Positions 39,701 through 54,700 of a stretch of 64,000 bases of DNA are shown one piece after another; the first letter of the stretch is position 1; every line of letters starts with the position of its first letter. Source of the stretch: Pelodera strongyloides (taxonomy: Eukaryota > Nematoda > Chromadorea > Rhabditida > Rhabditidae); assembly GCA_036852015.1 (NCBI GenBank), contig JAANDG010000007.1, forward strand, positions 496,001 through 560,000, written 5' to 3'. The translations under genes were made by a program, and so were the position numbers. Below the pieces are notes generated by a model, which saw nothing but the letters and a program-made list of their open reading frames with translations, was not told the origin of the DNA and searched no databases.

Positions 39701-42700
39701 GGACGAGACTGCCGAGCAGTTTCACTGTCCAACCGCATTCTGCAAAAAAACGGCACTTTTCTGGGACTACATAAAACAATCGATACGGGGGATAAACCAG
39801 TGCGTGAAATATACGCAGTGAAAGACTCCAAATCTGTAGTTGAGTGCACATCGTTGTTACATCCCTTACAAAATGTTCTTGTAACAAAGCTAAAACCACC
39901 TGCATTCAGGCACGGGATTTATATTCGAATCAAAAATACACACCAAAAACCCCAATGTTTCACACTATCTTAATAAATTCGACGAGCCTCACTCAAACTG
40001 ATTGCATGCTTGTGGCGAAAGGTGAGATTAACTAATAAATATTAGGACATCGTAGACACAGTCTTATACGTACAATACAGTGAGGGAGACTATACAGAGA
40101 AATGATTTAAAGTAGTAATGAAAATATTTTTACCCGCTTCGAACATGGGTTTTTGTAGCACTTCTTCCATTGGAGTAACGTCTCCCATTCGAGCCTTGTA
40201 CTAAAATATAGTTTACTGTGAACCATTAATTGTGAACCATAAAATCCATGTTAGCTACAAATGAGCATAGGTACGATACGAATACGTCGAAAGCTAAAGC
40301 GCCAGACCGACCGATCGCGCATTTTCACTTTACAGATCTTCAATAATACAAAGCAAAAACCTAGAGCAGTACGAACCGTGTATTTCAGGCACGGGACCCT
40401 CGCGGAGTTCAGATCTCTTGCGAAGACGGGTCTAACCCTAACCCCCACCACCTATTATCACGTAACAAAAAATCAATACCTGATCCACATTCGTCTTAGC
40501 CCTGATAAGCTTGTTGCTAATGCCAAAGAAAGGTAGAGCACCACGACCGGCTAGCACTTCGTCAGCCTTCACCGCGCCCAAAACTTAACATATTTTCTTA
40601 TTGTTAGAATCAATAAAGACAAACACTGTTTTAGTGTTTTCAATGCATATTTTGATATCAATTCCTGAGCACTTCTGGAACCATTTCTCAGTTCATACCA
40701 AACACAAAGAACGGCCGAAATACCCAAAACTTATGATCCGTACAATGCCCAAAATCTCAGACCCTAAAAAAGCAATGCCCAAAATCTCAGACCCTAAAAA
40801 AGAGTGAATTTCTGTTCGCACGTTAAGATTCGCGTTCGAAGCTTTAAAGCGAAATACCACCCGGTTTGGGGTTTTTTCGCCAAAAATAGTTCGAAAAAAG
40901 TTATAAACGAAAATAAACATAAAAACACAAACCAAAAAGTGCATCTTGCACAAAAATGTTCTCAAACCATATTTTGCGATTTTGTATGGAAAATTAGCTT
41001 CAGGCGATTTGCCGATTTTAATACTAGCACGGCCCTGGAAAAATCGAGGGATGGCCTTTTCAAATTATAACGCACTCCGCAACATCCAAATGACGAAATG
41101 TTGGCAAAATATTTTGAATTTGGCTAGTAAAATTCCAAAAACACACTTTGAAAACGGTCAACGCACGTTGTTTACAACGACACGCTTTAAGGAAACCTTA
41201 AAAGCCCCAAGTTCTTTTCTTCAGCACACGTCAGATACAAGGGTACTGTAATGAGTAATGACATACCGTGATACTGTGTGTTAGACGCGAGGGCTGCTCG
41301 ATCAGCACGGCATACCGTAATGAAGGTGTTAAGGAGAGCCTGCGAAGCCAGCCGCAATCGATGAGTGTGGCGGTTCAACTGTAAGAGGATAATAAGTGTT
41401 GATATACATATACTTCAATCAAAAACTGGTCCAGGATCGTAGTGCTGAAAGTCTGCGAAAACAAAGGTGACCGACACATTACTCTCAAAGCAATTCCAAA
41501 ACCAACTATGCCTGTTTAAAGCCGTATTGTACCTACTGTGGACAATTTGCATATGATACGCAAATCCTATGCATCATATATATGCAAATTTCCCAAAGTA
41601 AGTACAATACTGCTTTAAGTAAAGGAGCACACCTGAGGATTGGTGAAAAAGTCGACAAATTGGGCGATCAAAGCATCGGACTCCTCAACATTATGCGATA
41701 ACTCCATAAAGACGAACGCACAGTAGAGCTCGGACACAACTAAAGTCAGACTTAAGTTACAGGCAGAGCACGGGGATAAAAATCCCGACATGTCAGCTCA
41801 CTCAACAACATAACAACATCAGTTAGTCAAACAATGTGTAATATAAATCCCTCCTAAACCCCATTCAATACATAAAACTATAAAACACCAAACTTTACAC
41901 TCAGCATAAATGCATAAATCACAAACTCGCAATAAACAATAAAATACCATTCGAATCATTGTCCAGATTCTCCAACAGTTCACAGAGATACCTGCCAAAG
42001 CCAACGAGTGAGTTGAACGCTGCAATTTTTAAAAGGTTAAAACATACACTAATTCCCTAAAGAAGGAAACAGAACCAGAAGGCAAGACACTATAAATTCG
42101 TTTTTGACAATCAAAGTTGCAACACCTAATTTTACAAGATAGACACCACATTCCACAAAGAAAACAAACTGTGTCAAATCTACAAACGCAAGCGAATTCT
42201 GTGACAAGCTACCAAGACTAAAGCTTTGCTTCTTAGTTGCACCAAAAACAAGACACAAAGAAAGAACGACTTACTCTTCAAAACCAGTGAATTGAATGAG
42301 ACCAATCTGGTGCACATCATCATTTTCAGATGCGTCGCGTAGGAGGAAACCAGCTCCACGTGCAGAGGGCAACCATCCTCGTACATCCTGAAATGTTCTA
42401 TATTAGAGCCATATCCTAAATCAGTCGGTGAGCTCACCGGCGAACAACTTTCCCATTAGAATACTAGACATGTGTAGTATACGAGAAATTTATCACAATT
42501 GGCGAGAATTTAACATCTCCGGACTCACCGGCGAGGATTATGATATGCCCTGAGGCCGTATTCACCAACACGCAGGAAGCCCTCCCTGGCCTCCCCAGGG
42601 AGCTAAAGAGTGCGAGAGCAGAAGAGATTCAGAGCGCTCCCTATGTGTTGGTGAATACGGCCTTTGATTAGCGCATCGAGCCAAAGTTCACAATGACAAA

Positions 42701-45700
42701 GATTTAGAAAGAAAGGTAAATGATCACATCTACAGTAACAACGGAAAACACAATTACAAGTACAAAATCTCAATATCAAAACTACTGGAAATACAAACAA
42801 AACCAACTCTTTGAGATCGGTGAACACAGTTGGGTCCTTATACTTGTAGTACTCGTCCGGTGTCGACAACACTTTCTTCAACAACTGAGAGGCAGTGTCG
42901 TACAGGGTTGGGTGGACATCCTTGTGACTGCACAACTTGTTGGCAACGCTAACAGCCACCACGTCTACGAAAACAACACCGGCGGTGACCATGTTCGTGA
43001 AGAGCTAGAACAGAAACGAATCAGAACCATGCTAATCTGTACTTTTCCATGCTAATTCATACTGTATTTTTTGCTTTCTCCAAGCATTAGAACGTTTCCA
43101 AAATGTCCATCCCGAACGATGAATTTGCATGAGAACCTTTCGGAAAACGCATCCCGAATGCGTCCTTAGTATAATGGTCATGGTGAGAACTACAAGTTCC
43201 AGTCTATCATAGCAGGAACAGGAATGATCTCGACCTCCACAAAGTAAAGGTGTAGCATAATTGTACTTTATAAAACGATCTCAGATATGCACATAGGCTA
43301 GAGTCCGCCAGTCTGCCATACTCGAAATAGATAGAGACAGAATACTACAACCACATTTGCATACCTCTGTCATCGACGTCAACATTCTCTGTGGAAGCGA
43401 GAGAGGTGCAACAAGCACCTTGGAAGGGCGTGGCCAGCCAAACTCACGACGAGACACAACGAAGACCTAAAGTTATCCACACATTTAATTTGATACTATG
43501 CATCAGGGGCCGTATTCACCAACACACAGGGAGCCCTCCCTAGGCTCACGAGCGCTCTGAATCTCTTCGGCTCTCTCTTTAGCTCCCTGGGTAGGCCAGG
43601 GAGCTAAAGGGAACCTTGCGTGTTGGTGAATACAGCCTCTGCAGCTGTTGCGGGTAAACCTTCTGTATTATGATAGGGAAGTAATATTTTTGATCACAGA
43701 TCCCAAAAACTGTTATGAGCTGACCTGCACGGAAATTATCTGATTGGGTCCAGTGCCCGAGTGTGTAAAGTTCATCGTGAGTTCCTTCTCGCTGCAATAG
43801 TTCAAGAATTTAGACTATTTAGACATAATCAATGTCTCGGATACGTCTTACATCCACAAAAAGAGAAGTTTTCGGCAGAGACAATTCGCATCTTTGACAT
43901 AGTAAGTAGTCTACATAAGTGCACACCAAACTCCTAAACCTCGCCGGAATATTTGTTAGAGGAACACCCCGCACACTTCTATTAATCTTATAAAGCTGAT
44001 GAAATATTTGTAGTAATAGTCATTTTCAATATACCAATCTCACTCACATGCTCAATGACTGTGATCTGCTCAGCCGAATATCCACCATACGCTTTGTGTC
44101 CGATTCCAGGCTGTACGTCTGACCGAGTATAGTAACCGAGGCGGGTCCTGTTTAGGGTTTCTTATCTGTTCTGGTAATACCGCTAGCCGAATGACTGACT
44201 GTCAATACTCTGCGCGCGAAATTTTAAGAAAAAAACCTTCAAGTTCGAAACCGGAAACGTAACTTGTTGGAAAATGGAGAAAACGCAGAAACGAAACGCT
44301 TCAAAGAAAATGCTCCCGCAACTACTCTAATACTATGGTAATTCAAGCTTCTGTATCTTTTTTTCCCATCTCGAAACCGCCGTCTCTTTCCTCTACCCAA
44401 ATACTCACACAGCTGGTTTTAAAGCGAAATGCTAGCCCCTTTGGAAAATTTGCATATGATAAGCAAATCCTATGCATCCTACGCTAATTTTGCAAAGAAT
44501 GAATGAAAACAAACTCAAGCGGAGAACTCAACTTTTTTTTTAATTATCTTGAAATTCAAAGAAAGAAATATACCCTTTGTGGCCGGAACTTCAATTCGAA
44601 TTCCTCTGATCACACAATTCCACTCCAGAACGCGGCAGACAATCTTGAAGTTTTCTTTCTGAAAAGCTCCAAACTCCATCAATCATCCGTGAACATATGG
44701 TATCAAAAAATTTCCGTGTTACGATTCATGAACGATTCACATACATGATGGCATGTAAGAGAGATAAAGCGAGATCTCGGTCCGCTCCGTTCCAAGTTCC
44801 AACTTACATATAGTACCAAAGTAATAAATAACCCACATCAACAACAGTAAGAGGCAACGATCCAACTTGATTCAAGCGTTTCGTGATTTCCACCGAGTCA
44901 TAGTACAGAAAGAGCTGCTCGGACGTGAACTCCACGCGTTTCATCAAAGTGGCATGCTCGAAAATCTGAAGAAAAGAAAGATCATTAACAAGATGCACAA
45001 ATGACGTAAATAACAGGTAATAGGACTAGGCCAAAACACAAATAAATAAGTACGTCTGTCTGTCAGTCAGCCAATTATAAGGGTATTCTGAATTCAGACG
45101 CGCATTGCACGCATTCTAACTCATGCTCGTGGGCCTCACGGTGAAAAAAACTCGACGGAGACCACACAAGACAACTTTCCAACTCGTAACTCCACTAACC
45201 GTAATAAGATCGGCGGGATCAGTCTCCTCAGCCTGTTCATGGTTGCTAGCAGCATCAACATGACGAACCACCCTGGGAAGGGGGCCAATCCAGAGATCCG
45301 GTTCGTTTAACCACTTGCTGAAGTAAGCAATAATAAAACAACGACACGATACCATAATAAACACGATATCGTCTTAGGGTTGCCTTTTGATTATACGATA
45401 TCGTCTTAGGGTTGCCTTTTGATTATATGTTATTTATGTAATCAATAAGCATTCATTTATTATTAAACATCACAAATTCAGTCAGACTCGCTCTAGAACG
45501 GAAAACTGACATCGTTTTATTCCACAGAAAGCTCCCTTAGCACCTTAGCAGACGAGTTAAAGACTGGCTCCAACAGGTTTATTCCAGTACAGTAAGCTAC
45601 CGTGACCTGACATCCACATCGTACTTTACTTACTTTCTCCTTTACGTATACATTTTTGTATGACTTGAATTGTTCAGAAAGGACTCCTATGCATTCTTTT

Positions 45701-48700
45701 CTGACAGTTTATCATAGAGCAAAGAGCATAGATCAGAGAGTGTAGGTTTGTTTAGCATACCGTACCCGTACCTGTTAAACACGGAGCACCTCCTGATCGC
45801 ATCGTTGTGCAGGACAATAGAGAAGTGACCATCAGCAGTCGGCTTCATCAAGAGCACGTGCCCGAGAGCCGGTTTCACAAGTTCACACGTCTTAAAAGAC
45901 ATGAAGCGCATTAATGCAGTGTAAAACACCAAATAATTTTACATAGCTTTGTTTACCTTCACATTCACAACGAGTTTAAGACATTTACGTCAAGTCAGAG
46001 AAGTCGTTCTCACCCCAGATAGGGAACGAAAACCGGCCATACTCTACTCACGAGCGTAACATTAACCAAGAATCGAAGGATCACAAAAACGTGTAAGAGA
46101 GAATGGAAGGCAATGGAAGTAATCCACCATACGCAAACGGCGCGCTGCATTCCATGCAATATCGCCAGATCACATCTAAGTTCCAAAAACATTCTTATTG
46201 TTAGATCAAGACCACCCACCTGCACGAGTAGGCGCTTGTCGGTGGGATAGAAGAAGGTGATCTTGTTCGGAGTTCCATGAGACAGACATGATGTCACTCC
46301 CTCACTCTCACTCCAAATGTGGACCGGATCGGCCAAGTCGAGCCTAGAAGATAAAACAGAAACTGAGCGTGGTCGCGATTCCTACATCCTACAGCATACA
46401 AGGAGGAGAAGAAACTCAGAAATAAGCGGTTATGAACGCGAAATACGGGCCGCTTTTTAAAACGCAACGTGGACAACTGAATTCTTACTTACTTATTCTG
46501 ATTTTTTTGAATTTGGCTCGATTTTTAGCCTAATCTATGCTCAGTTGTTTTGTATAGGCAGCATAAGAATGCTGGTGTACTCGATATGTTTCAAAAACCG
46601 GCCGGTATTTCGCTTCAAAATGAGCAGACGGTAAACGCAAGGGAAGCTCATGGATAGTAGCGAGATTCCGGTTCCGCTTCCTCGGCCAGAAAACTCAACT
46701 CAAACAAAAAGAATAACTTACTCCTTAAAACTCTCCGGAACCAGTTCGGCGATATTCGCAGTCAGGCTTCCATTTGCAAGTTTCTTGCATCCAAGCTGTG
46801 CGTAGAATGTGCCTTGTTGAACGGATACGAACAGCAAGTTCGAGGCGAGTGAGAAATGCATCGAACTAAACACTTATTCCATAACACCAGAATGCTTTGT
46901 TATTCCATGACATGGTCATAAAAACGTTCACCACCACTAAGTCCGGTTTCCGACATTCCTCATGATGCCGCTTCACATAATTCTCAATCAAATTGAAAAC
47001 ATTGATCAAATTGAACCTACATAGCGTTCGACAGTATCGGCAGGTTAATGGTGTTGGTGAGGTAGAATGAGACATTCTCGCCGGTATCGATTTGATCGGT
47101 TCCTGAAGGGAAAACAAACATTTAACTGAAACACTAGTCCACCATTTAAAACGTATTTAATTCACCCTTTCACAAACACAGCCTCTCATTCATGTAACTG
47201 TAATACTTGAACTTGAACCATAGAACCAAGTTGTTCCGTATTCCAGTGTAATCTACAGTTCCAAAGAGTAGACAGGCACAAATTAAACACTCAAGTGTAA
47301 TGACCAGACCAAACCCAACAAAGTATTTGATCCCATTTCAACTCCTCTCGCATATGAGATTTACCGCGGTGGTCTCGTGAAAAATCTAAACACCTGAATT
47401 CTGTCCAAGTTGATGCAAGTACAGATGTCCGGCCGACGAAAGCACAAGTACCCACGCATCTCCTTCACTCTTATTAGCGGGCGCGTAAGTAACCATGTCG
47501 ACAACATTTCCTGAAGAGAAACAATTCTTCAAGTGCCATACAGCTTGAAGATCTCCTCTGCTCAGGAGTCATCAGTTGTAAACATTGTATTGAACCATAC
47601 TTGAATAAAGAAGCGTAAAATGTTGAGAGATATTGAATTATGAAGCATCAATCAAAATCCACAACGGGATTATGCCCAGATACACAAAGCTTCAATCATC
47701 AAAATTGTAAAAAAAAACTGGAATAACTAAACATACCAAGCGGCAGAACGAGCTCCTCAACACACAAGTCCACATCAACTGTCACGTCGTAGACTCTGAT
47801 AAACTGTTGGGTAGCGACAGCCAGAAGCGACTTTCCACCATACGCCCATGCAGCCTTCACTAGGGGATTCGGGGCAATGCCGTCAGCAATACGAACCGAC
47901 ATACGATCGAAGATCTGAAAAAATACGGTGAAATCCACAAAGCACGCACTACTTTACTATATATTGTTTAAAAAATTTCTAATAACTTAGCAGTCGCCTA
48001 CTATGCGTTGTGAAAATGGGGAGCTAATTGTTGGAGAATTACCGTACCATAAGCACCCAATAGGAAAATAGCACGTTTCAACAGTAACTGCACATGGACG
48101 GAACACAGCCCAAAGCTTTGACTAGATGTTCCACCAAACACCAAACAACTTCTTTGTTTACTAAACTATTATCACCATATAATGAAAAATTAAATACAAC
48201 CAACCTCGGCCTCGTTTCCAAATCTAAAGATGCGAAACTCGTGCTGTCCCACAATCACACACTTATCATCACGGCAACTGATCGACTTGGACGGGAATCC
48301 GATCGGCTCCGTGTCGACTCGCTTAAACATGACAAAATTTAAAAAAACCTTTTCAAAGTACCACGGAAGTCAGAGCAACCAATATGCACATGACTCGTAT
48401 GGCACGTGCTTTTGAAAAGGCACATAATGATACACAAGTTGTTCAGTATACTTCACAAAACCACGTATCTCACTGTTTTAAATCGCCAGTCGCCAATTCA
48501 TTTCACTCACCCAATCAGGCGCGTCTCCCTTTCCGCTCAGCTGTCCCTCCTCGGCTGCATGGATGATAGAGAGATTGGTGCCTCCATCGGAAATCATCAG
48601 TACCAGAGTACGGCCATTCGGTGTTCGCACCAATCCGGTTAGTTCTTTTGCCTACAAATTATGAATAAATAAGAGCTTTAATCCCAAAAGTTGAACACAA

Positions 48701-51700
48701 ACACAACTGCAACAATCCAAACGAAAAGCGCGTAGGGTTACGGTAATTTTATACTCGTTACATGGTGAAAACCCATAGGGGGGTTTACGCCCACACATCG
48801 GATACGTGAAATGCATTGCTTGCGAGCCGTTATCGTAGGCATACTTCTGACTAGATAAAAATTAATAGAACTTCACAACTACTCACAACAGTTCGATCCG
48901 GTACTCCTTGTGCCTCCGGACGTTGTTCAAAGGCCTCGACACGAGTGATCTGCGTAGGCGTCTGAAAAAATAATGCATCGTCAATGTTTATTAGAAATTA
49001 GGCGCGCAAGTTCTGTTCTTCCTTTTATCTCTCAAAGAAATCGAAAAAACGAACACGTAGATCCTCAGTCTTATACAACTGCCGTTTGAAACATTTCTAC
49101 TGATGCACTTCAAAACCTCCCAAAATGTAGCGTGGCACACGTACATCAGGACACAAAAGGACTTCAAAAGAGAAAAGATATTGTAAACTGGAAGACCAAC
49201 CATAATCGACTCCGAGTACTTGACTGCGTAGTCCTGTTGGGTGACACTGCTCGCAGCGAGAGCACGACGCTGATTCAATTCCCAACGCCTACTTCCACCC
49301 TTAAGGATTGACCCTGACTTTTTTTTAAAGCGAAATACCGGCCGGTTTTTGAAACACCGAGTAAATCAGCATTCTTATGCAGCATATGCAAATGAACATA
49401 AATTAGAATAAAAATCGAGATAAATTCGAGCAAATTAGCATATGTAATAATTCAGCTGTCCGCGATGCGTTTCAAAAAACCGACCTTTATTTCGCTTTAA
49501 ACTGTTCACTACCCATACCCATAAACAACAAATCCGGCGAAAAAAATGATACAATTTTTTTTATGACATAAAAACTATACTAACCTCGTTAACAGTCACC
49601 ACACAGTCATAGATCAATTGAGCCTTTTCCTCGACAATACGGCGCAGATTTTCCTGGAATAAATCAACTAAATACTTTTGATAGTCAGGCACAGCCATAA
49701 GTTAGCTGTAAGTTTGCCACAGACACATTTCCAAACGCAAAGGAGACGAGAAACGAAGACGTTGAGCAATTTGCCATCTGGAACTCGTCGCTAATGCTGA
49801 GGACATCGAAGAACACGTCATTAGTCATAAGCACGCTTTGAGCGTTTATAGTACCATCCTTGCATAAAGGTGCACACATTTATTCTACTACATACTTACA
49901 AGGGTCTGTTTGAGCTTGTCAGCCGCCTCGTTCTTCAGGTCCACATGGTCCAGGTTGATAGTTGGCGGGGTGTCTGTGAGAGTTCCCATCACTTCGGCAC
50001 CATTCACAGTCACACAAGTTCCTCGTTTCACTGATCGGGCAGAAGAAGCATCGTGCTCTGCTCGTCTGAAAAGAAGTGAAGGTAAATAATTAACTTATTC
50101 ATCAATCTTCCAGGCAAGAGCTACAAAAGTTACAAATTTCATCACTTGTCTAACAGTCTGACTAGTTGGATATGAGGCCGCATACTTCACGCTACTAAAC
50201 TTTACCCACTGTCATTTGCCACACCCCCGTCCCGTCCTACTCCAATTACTAACGTCGCGGTCGCGGCGCATTTCGACTAATTATGCTAATCAACTAATGA
50301 TCAAAAACTAACTCAAGTGCTTTGCACGCCTCCGGTCCACGGTCCCCACAGTCACAGAAGAAACTTCCTCGTTTCGAATACGACAAATCATGTCCTCGAT
50401 GGCAGTTCACAGCACAGACGCTACACACTCCCCGAGTGTCCATCATCTTACACGTGTAGCAATTGTACCTGAACAAATACCTAAAACCTACAACGAAAAC
50501 GACGAGACGACGGAACTCCTAGAAGTCCTCTAGTTCGAAGCAGAACAAAAGAAAACAAAATCTCTCCAATGGTAACGGATACTGGTAAACATACTCACCA
50601 GTGCTGAGTGACAAACTCGCTCTCGGTACTCTTATAAGTACAGAGAGGAATCGGTCCGCTCTCCTTCGTCTCGTGCTTCCTGTGTCTTGCGCTACCAGAA
50701 GTGCTAACACCACTAGCAGACTTGCGCAGAACATTTCCCTGAAAAGGAAAAAACTGTACTTAGTAAACGCTAGCGCTCACCAAAAAATCAGATCCCCTTA
50801 GGCACATCAACAACGGGTGTAAATAAGCAACGATTCTCGGATTCTCCTCGAATACAAAATGCCGTTTTTACCATTAGAACACATTTTCTCACTCAAACAG
50901 TCTATCGCAGACAGCAAGCAGATGCCAGATGACAATAAAAACATCCAACCTTGATATTCTCATCGTCACTAAAGTATTCGTTCGTGGTCTCCGTAGCAAC
51001 TGTGCTCTGTCGCTTCGTCAGTTCCGCCAAATATATGAACATATTGGACAGCAGAAGAACACGCCAAACCAGACGGTTGTCATCGGTGAGAACAGCGTCA
51101 CCTACAATCAAACATTACAATAAATAAAATAAAATAGAGAATACCAAGAAAGAAAAAAAACAACCCCACAGAGCCCTTCTCAATATAGATTGTGCATTTG
51201 TCTGCACAAATTCCACGACCGGTTAACTATAATTCCCCCCTCCTCGTTCTCAGGAAGAAAAAAAAAAGAAATTGAAATCGTGATGTACAACCCACCTCTC
51301 AGAACATCCAATTCCGTAGGTGAGAAAACCAACAGCTCGGAGATGAGGTTCACAGCATGCGAGGCGATCTGAATGGAAAATTAGACAAATGTTTCATATC
51401 TTTCATAAAATTAACGAGACGGACCATTCAATTACTGATGTCCCAAAAAAGCATCCCCACGTCACAAAACACACAATCCTACATAAAACAGGAAAAAAAT
51501 AAACTTTCAAAACTCACCTTCAAATGCAAGTCGGCAGATTGGAAAAATGTGAAAAACTCCAGGGCTGACTTCACTGGGTCGTCGCCTTCTTGTAGAGCCT
51601 ATAAATGATAACACTAGGCACGTCTCGGAATCACCAGCATCCAGCAGAGAACTGCCTATTTTTCCCTCAGACAAAGACTCACCTCGTCGTTATTCATCAT

Positions 51701-54700
51701 GGCCGCGATAATGTTGTTAATTCCAGAGTCCGTCGAGTCCATTGACGCTGACATACTATTGTTTCCTGGCTCACAGCCTCGCCACCTAAAAAAAATCACG
51801 ATAAAGTCAATGTACAAGTACGGTCTGAGGCTGATGGATGCGCCCATAGAGAAACCCATGGAACTAGCATAGAAGTTCGTTAAGTGGTTAGTTCGAACCG
51901 GTCAGCAAACTAACATATATTTGCGAAGGCTTAGAGTTCTGCAGACCTGCGAAAAATAAACCTTTCATTACTTCAATAATTGAAGTAATGAAAGGCTTCA
52001 ATAAGAAGAACAACTAACTTGAGCAAAGTCTGAACAAATCTGTCCGTTGTCTGCACTTGAATGGGAAAGTATTGGTGGAGTTCCTCGAGTAGCGAGGGTC
52101 GGAAAAGGACATCGACACTCTCGAGAACGGCATTCATCAGCTGCGGACGACACTAAAAGTTGAAAAAAATATTATGAATAACATATGCATATCTACGTTT
52201 CATCATTCGATTACAAATCAAGACAAATTAAACAGAAGCAACTGAGATAAAAAAAAAGTAGATTTCTAGTAAGCACCAATTTTTGGCTCCAACAAGAGTA
52301 CCCATGGTTTGTTGTGCTTCAGTAAAACACATTAACTAACTTTGTTCTAATACACTCCTAACAGTACACTCGAATGCCTCACTTACCCTATCATTAGCAT
52401 AGAGATGCTTTATCACAGTCGCCGCTTCGTTCCACATCAAAAGTGGATTTCTTGAGGCGGACAACCATTTGGGCAGTCTTCCGATGCACTTCTCTATCGG
52501 ATTCACCAGCATCGAGACAGCTGTTGGTGGGGCCTCTGAAACAGACAACCAAATGTATAAATTCATAGTCTGATTTTGAATGAGGTCAGCTTTAGATATC
52601 TCCGCTACACTATTTCTTCACATTTTACTTTTGCGATGATATAACACTTGAGATTTTGGGGTGGCTTCAACAAGAAGAACCCACCTTTGTTCTCAATAAC
52701 CTGTTTCAGTAATCTGAGGAAAGGTATAGTAAGGGAGTACGTAGCAGTGACGTCCTCTCCACACAAATCAAGCACTCCCTGGGCAACCTGAATATACGAA
52801 TGACTATTTAATTCTAAAATTAGAAATACTTTATCCGCACACAACATGCTAAAATAAATCGATGCAACGTGAACCAAGAACATGAAACACTCCAAAGACG
52901 TCGCTCATTTTTTTGCACACGAATATCAACTGGTTGAGCATGACTTTTCGGGCCTGACGATTTCGCCAAGTGTTCACATAAATGTTGAAACTCACCGTAT
53001 CCGGAATGCTGGCCCACGGCAATTGTTGGTCGCAAGTGATAAGGCGATATAGGACTTCTGCGAAGACATGCGGCAGAGGACTAAATATGGAAGAATAAAA
53101 CATAATTTGATGCCCACGAAAATTGAGGAATGATAGAAAAAATCCACACAATACTTTTTTTTTTTACTTTTCTTCAAAATCATCTTTTCTGGCTGAGTTT
53201 TTGCGCAGGTTAGTAGGGGAACATTGGAAGAGTAGATTTGCCAAATAAGAGCCAATTTGGTCCAGTACTTTTTGTGCTATTAATTAATGAGTGCTCCCAG
53301 GTCCGGGAAACCCCCGGAGAAGAACCAAAAATAAGAGCATTTGGAATAAGAGCAGGCGTCGGATGGATGGACACCGCTTAACTTCACTTATTCTTCACTG
53401 TTTCACTTATCTATGGTAAATAGTCTTCTGTTGCAGAACCTCGGCGGTTGACTAGACTAATCTGACCAAACATAAATAAGATTCTCCACGAGGGTACCCA
53501 GGAACAACTACTACCCATCCCAATAATGGATAAATATGGTAGAGAGTACAGGATAAAAATTATAAAAAAGAAAAAAGAACTCACGCCACTTCCACTGGGT
53601 ACTTCGGACGCGCATCGGCAATTCCATGCAGAAGTTCAATGACCAATGAGACAAGACGAGCAGCCGCGAGTTCTTCAGAAGAACTGATCCGTTGTGCTAC
53701 CTAGAATGTAAATAATCAATCAGTATTAGACACACACACACACGCACACACACACACAAAACGCGCACATACAACCACCCATTATACTGTATAACCAAAC
53801 CGCATGAGATCAAACAAGTGTTAAATTAGCTTTCAGACAGCAACCTTTTTACTCAAACCCAAATCAATGTACCTGCGTCGATTTAGCCGTTGCTGTCGCA
53901 CTTCTCAGTGCATGACACTTGTACAACCAGTTTGTAGTCGTTGGGCTGACGCTGAAATGTGGAACTTACATTTCAAATATCAAGGTTCAATTATAAAGTA
54001 ACCAAATACAAATACTAAAACGCAGACGCAGAGCCCTGACCCAGTTATGCAAGCCAAGACCTTCTGCTCAAGCCCACACTCACCTCTCTGGAATGACCAG
54101 TCTCTGAAGAAGGTCTGCAGTCAGTTGGCTGTGCAGGAGTCTAATCACCACTCCTTCATTGTTGAGATCAGCTTCGAGTCCAGGGAACCACTTTCCCTCC
54201 ACACAGACATTCTCCACAATGGGTTCCATTGAAGAAACGAGCGGCGCGATAAATGAAGAGACGAAAGCGCTCACCTGAATAAATATCTATCACAACTACA
54301 GTAATTGTAAGAAAAATATCAATAATTCAGGCAACAGGCAGTAGGACTGGAACGACAAAGACGTACACTCACTTGCTCGATATAACTAAAGACAACTACT
54401 ACAACAATGATTTGACAACTGCTATGGGTTCTTGACGGCTAATGGTCACAAAACAGTCTCTAAATGGGTCTAAAAGGAAGTCAAGAAAAACTCGCAACTC
54501 GCAACAAAAGACGCTAAAAAAAAGAAGTTTCACTCACATCAGCGATCACTGACTTGGCCAAAATGTTGTCTGCATCGGGCAATGCTTGCAGCAGGAGAGG
54601 GTTGTGCCAGACACGAAGGAGGGTGTGCACTCTGTCCACAGCACCAACACTGTCCGATAGCTCGCATTCGGTTATTCTGAACGAACAAAAATAAATAATT

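Noticed and set aside
43160..43225. Functional tRNA gene
   Set aside because: Box A is good but the T and acceptor arms do not pair; kept only as a low-confidence tRNA-like sequence.
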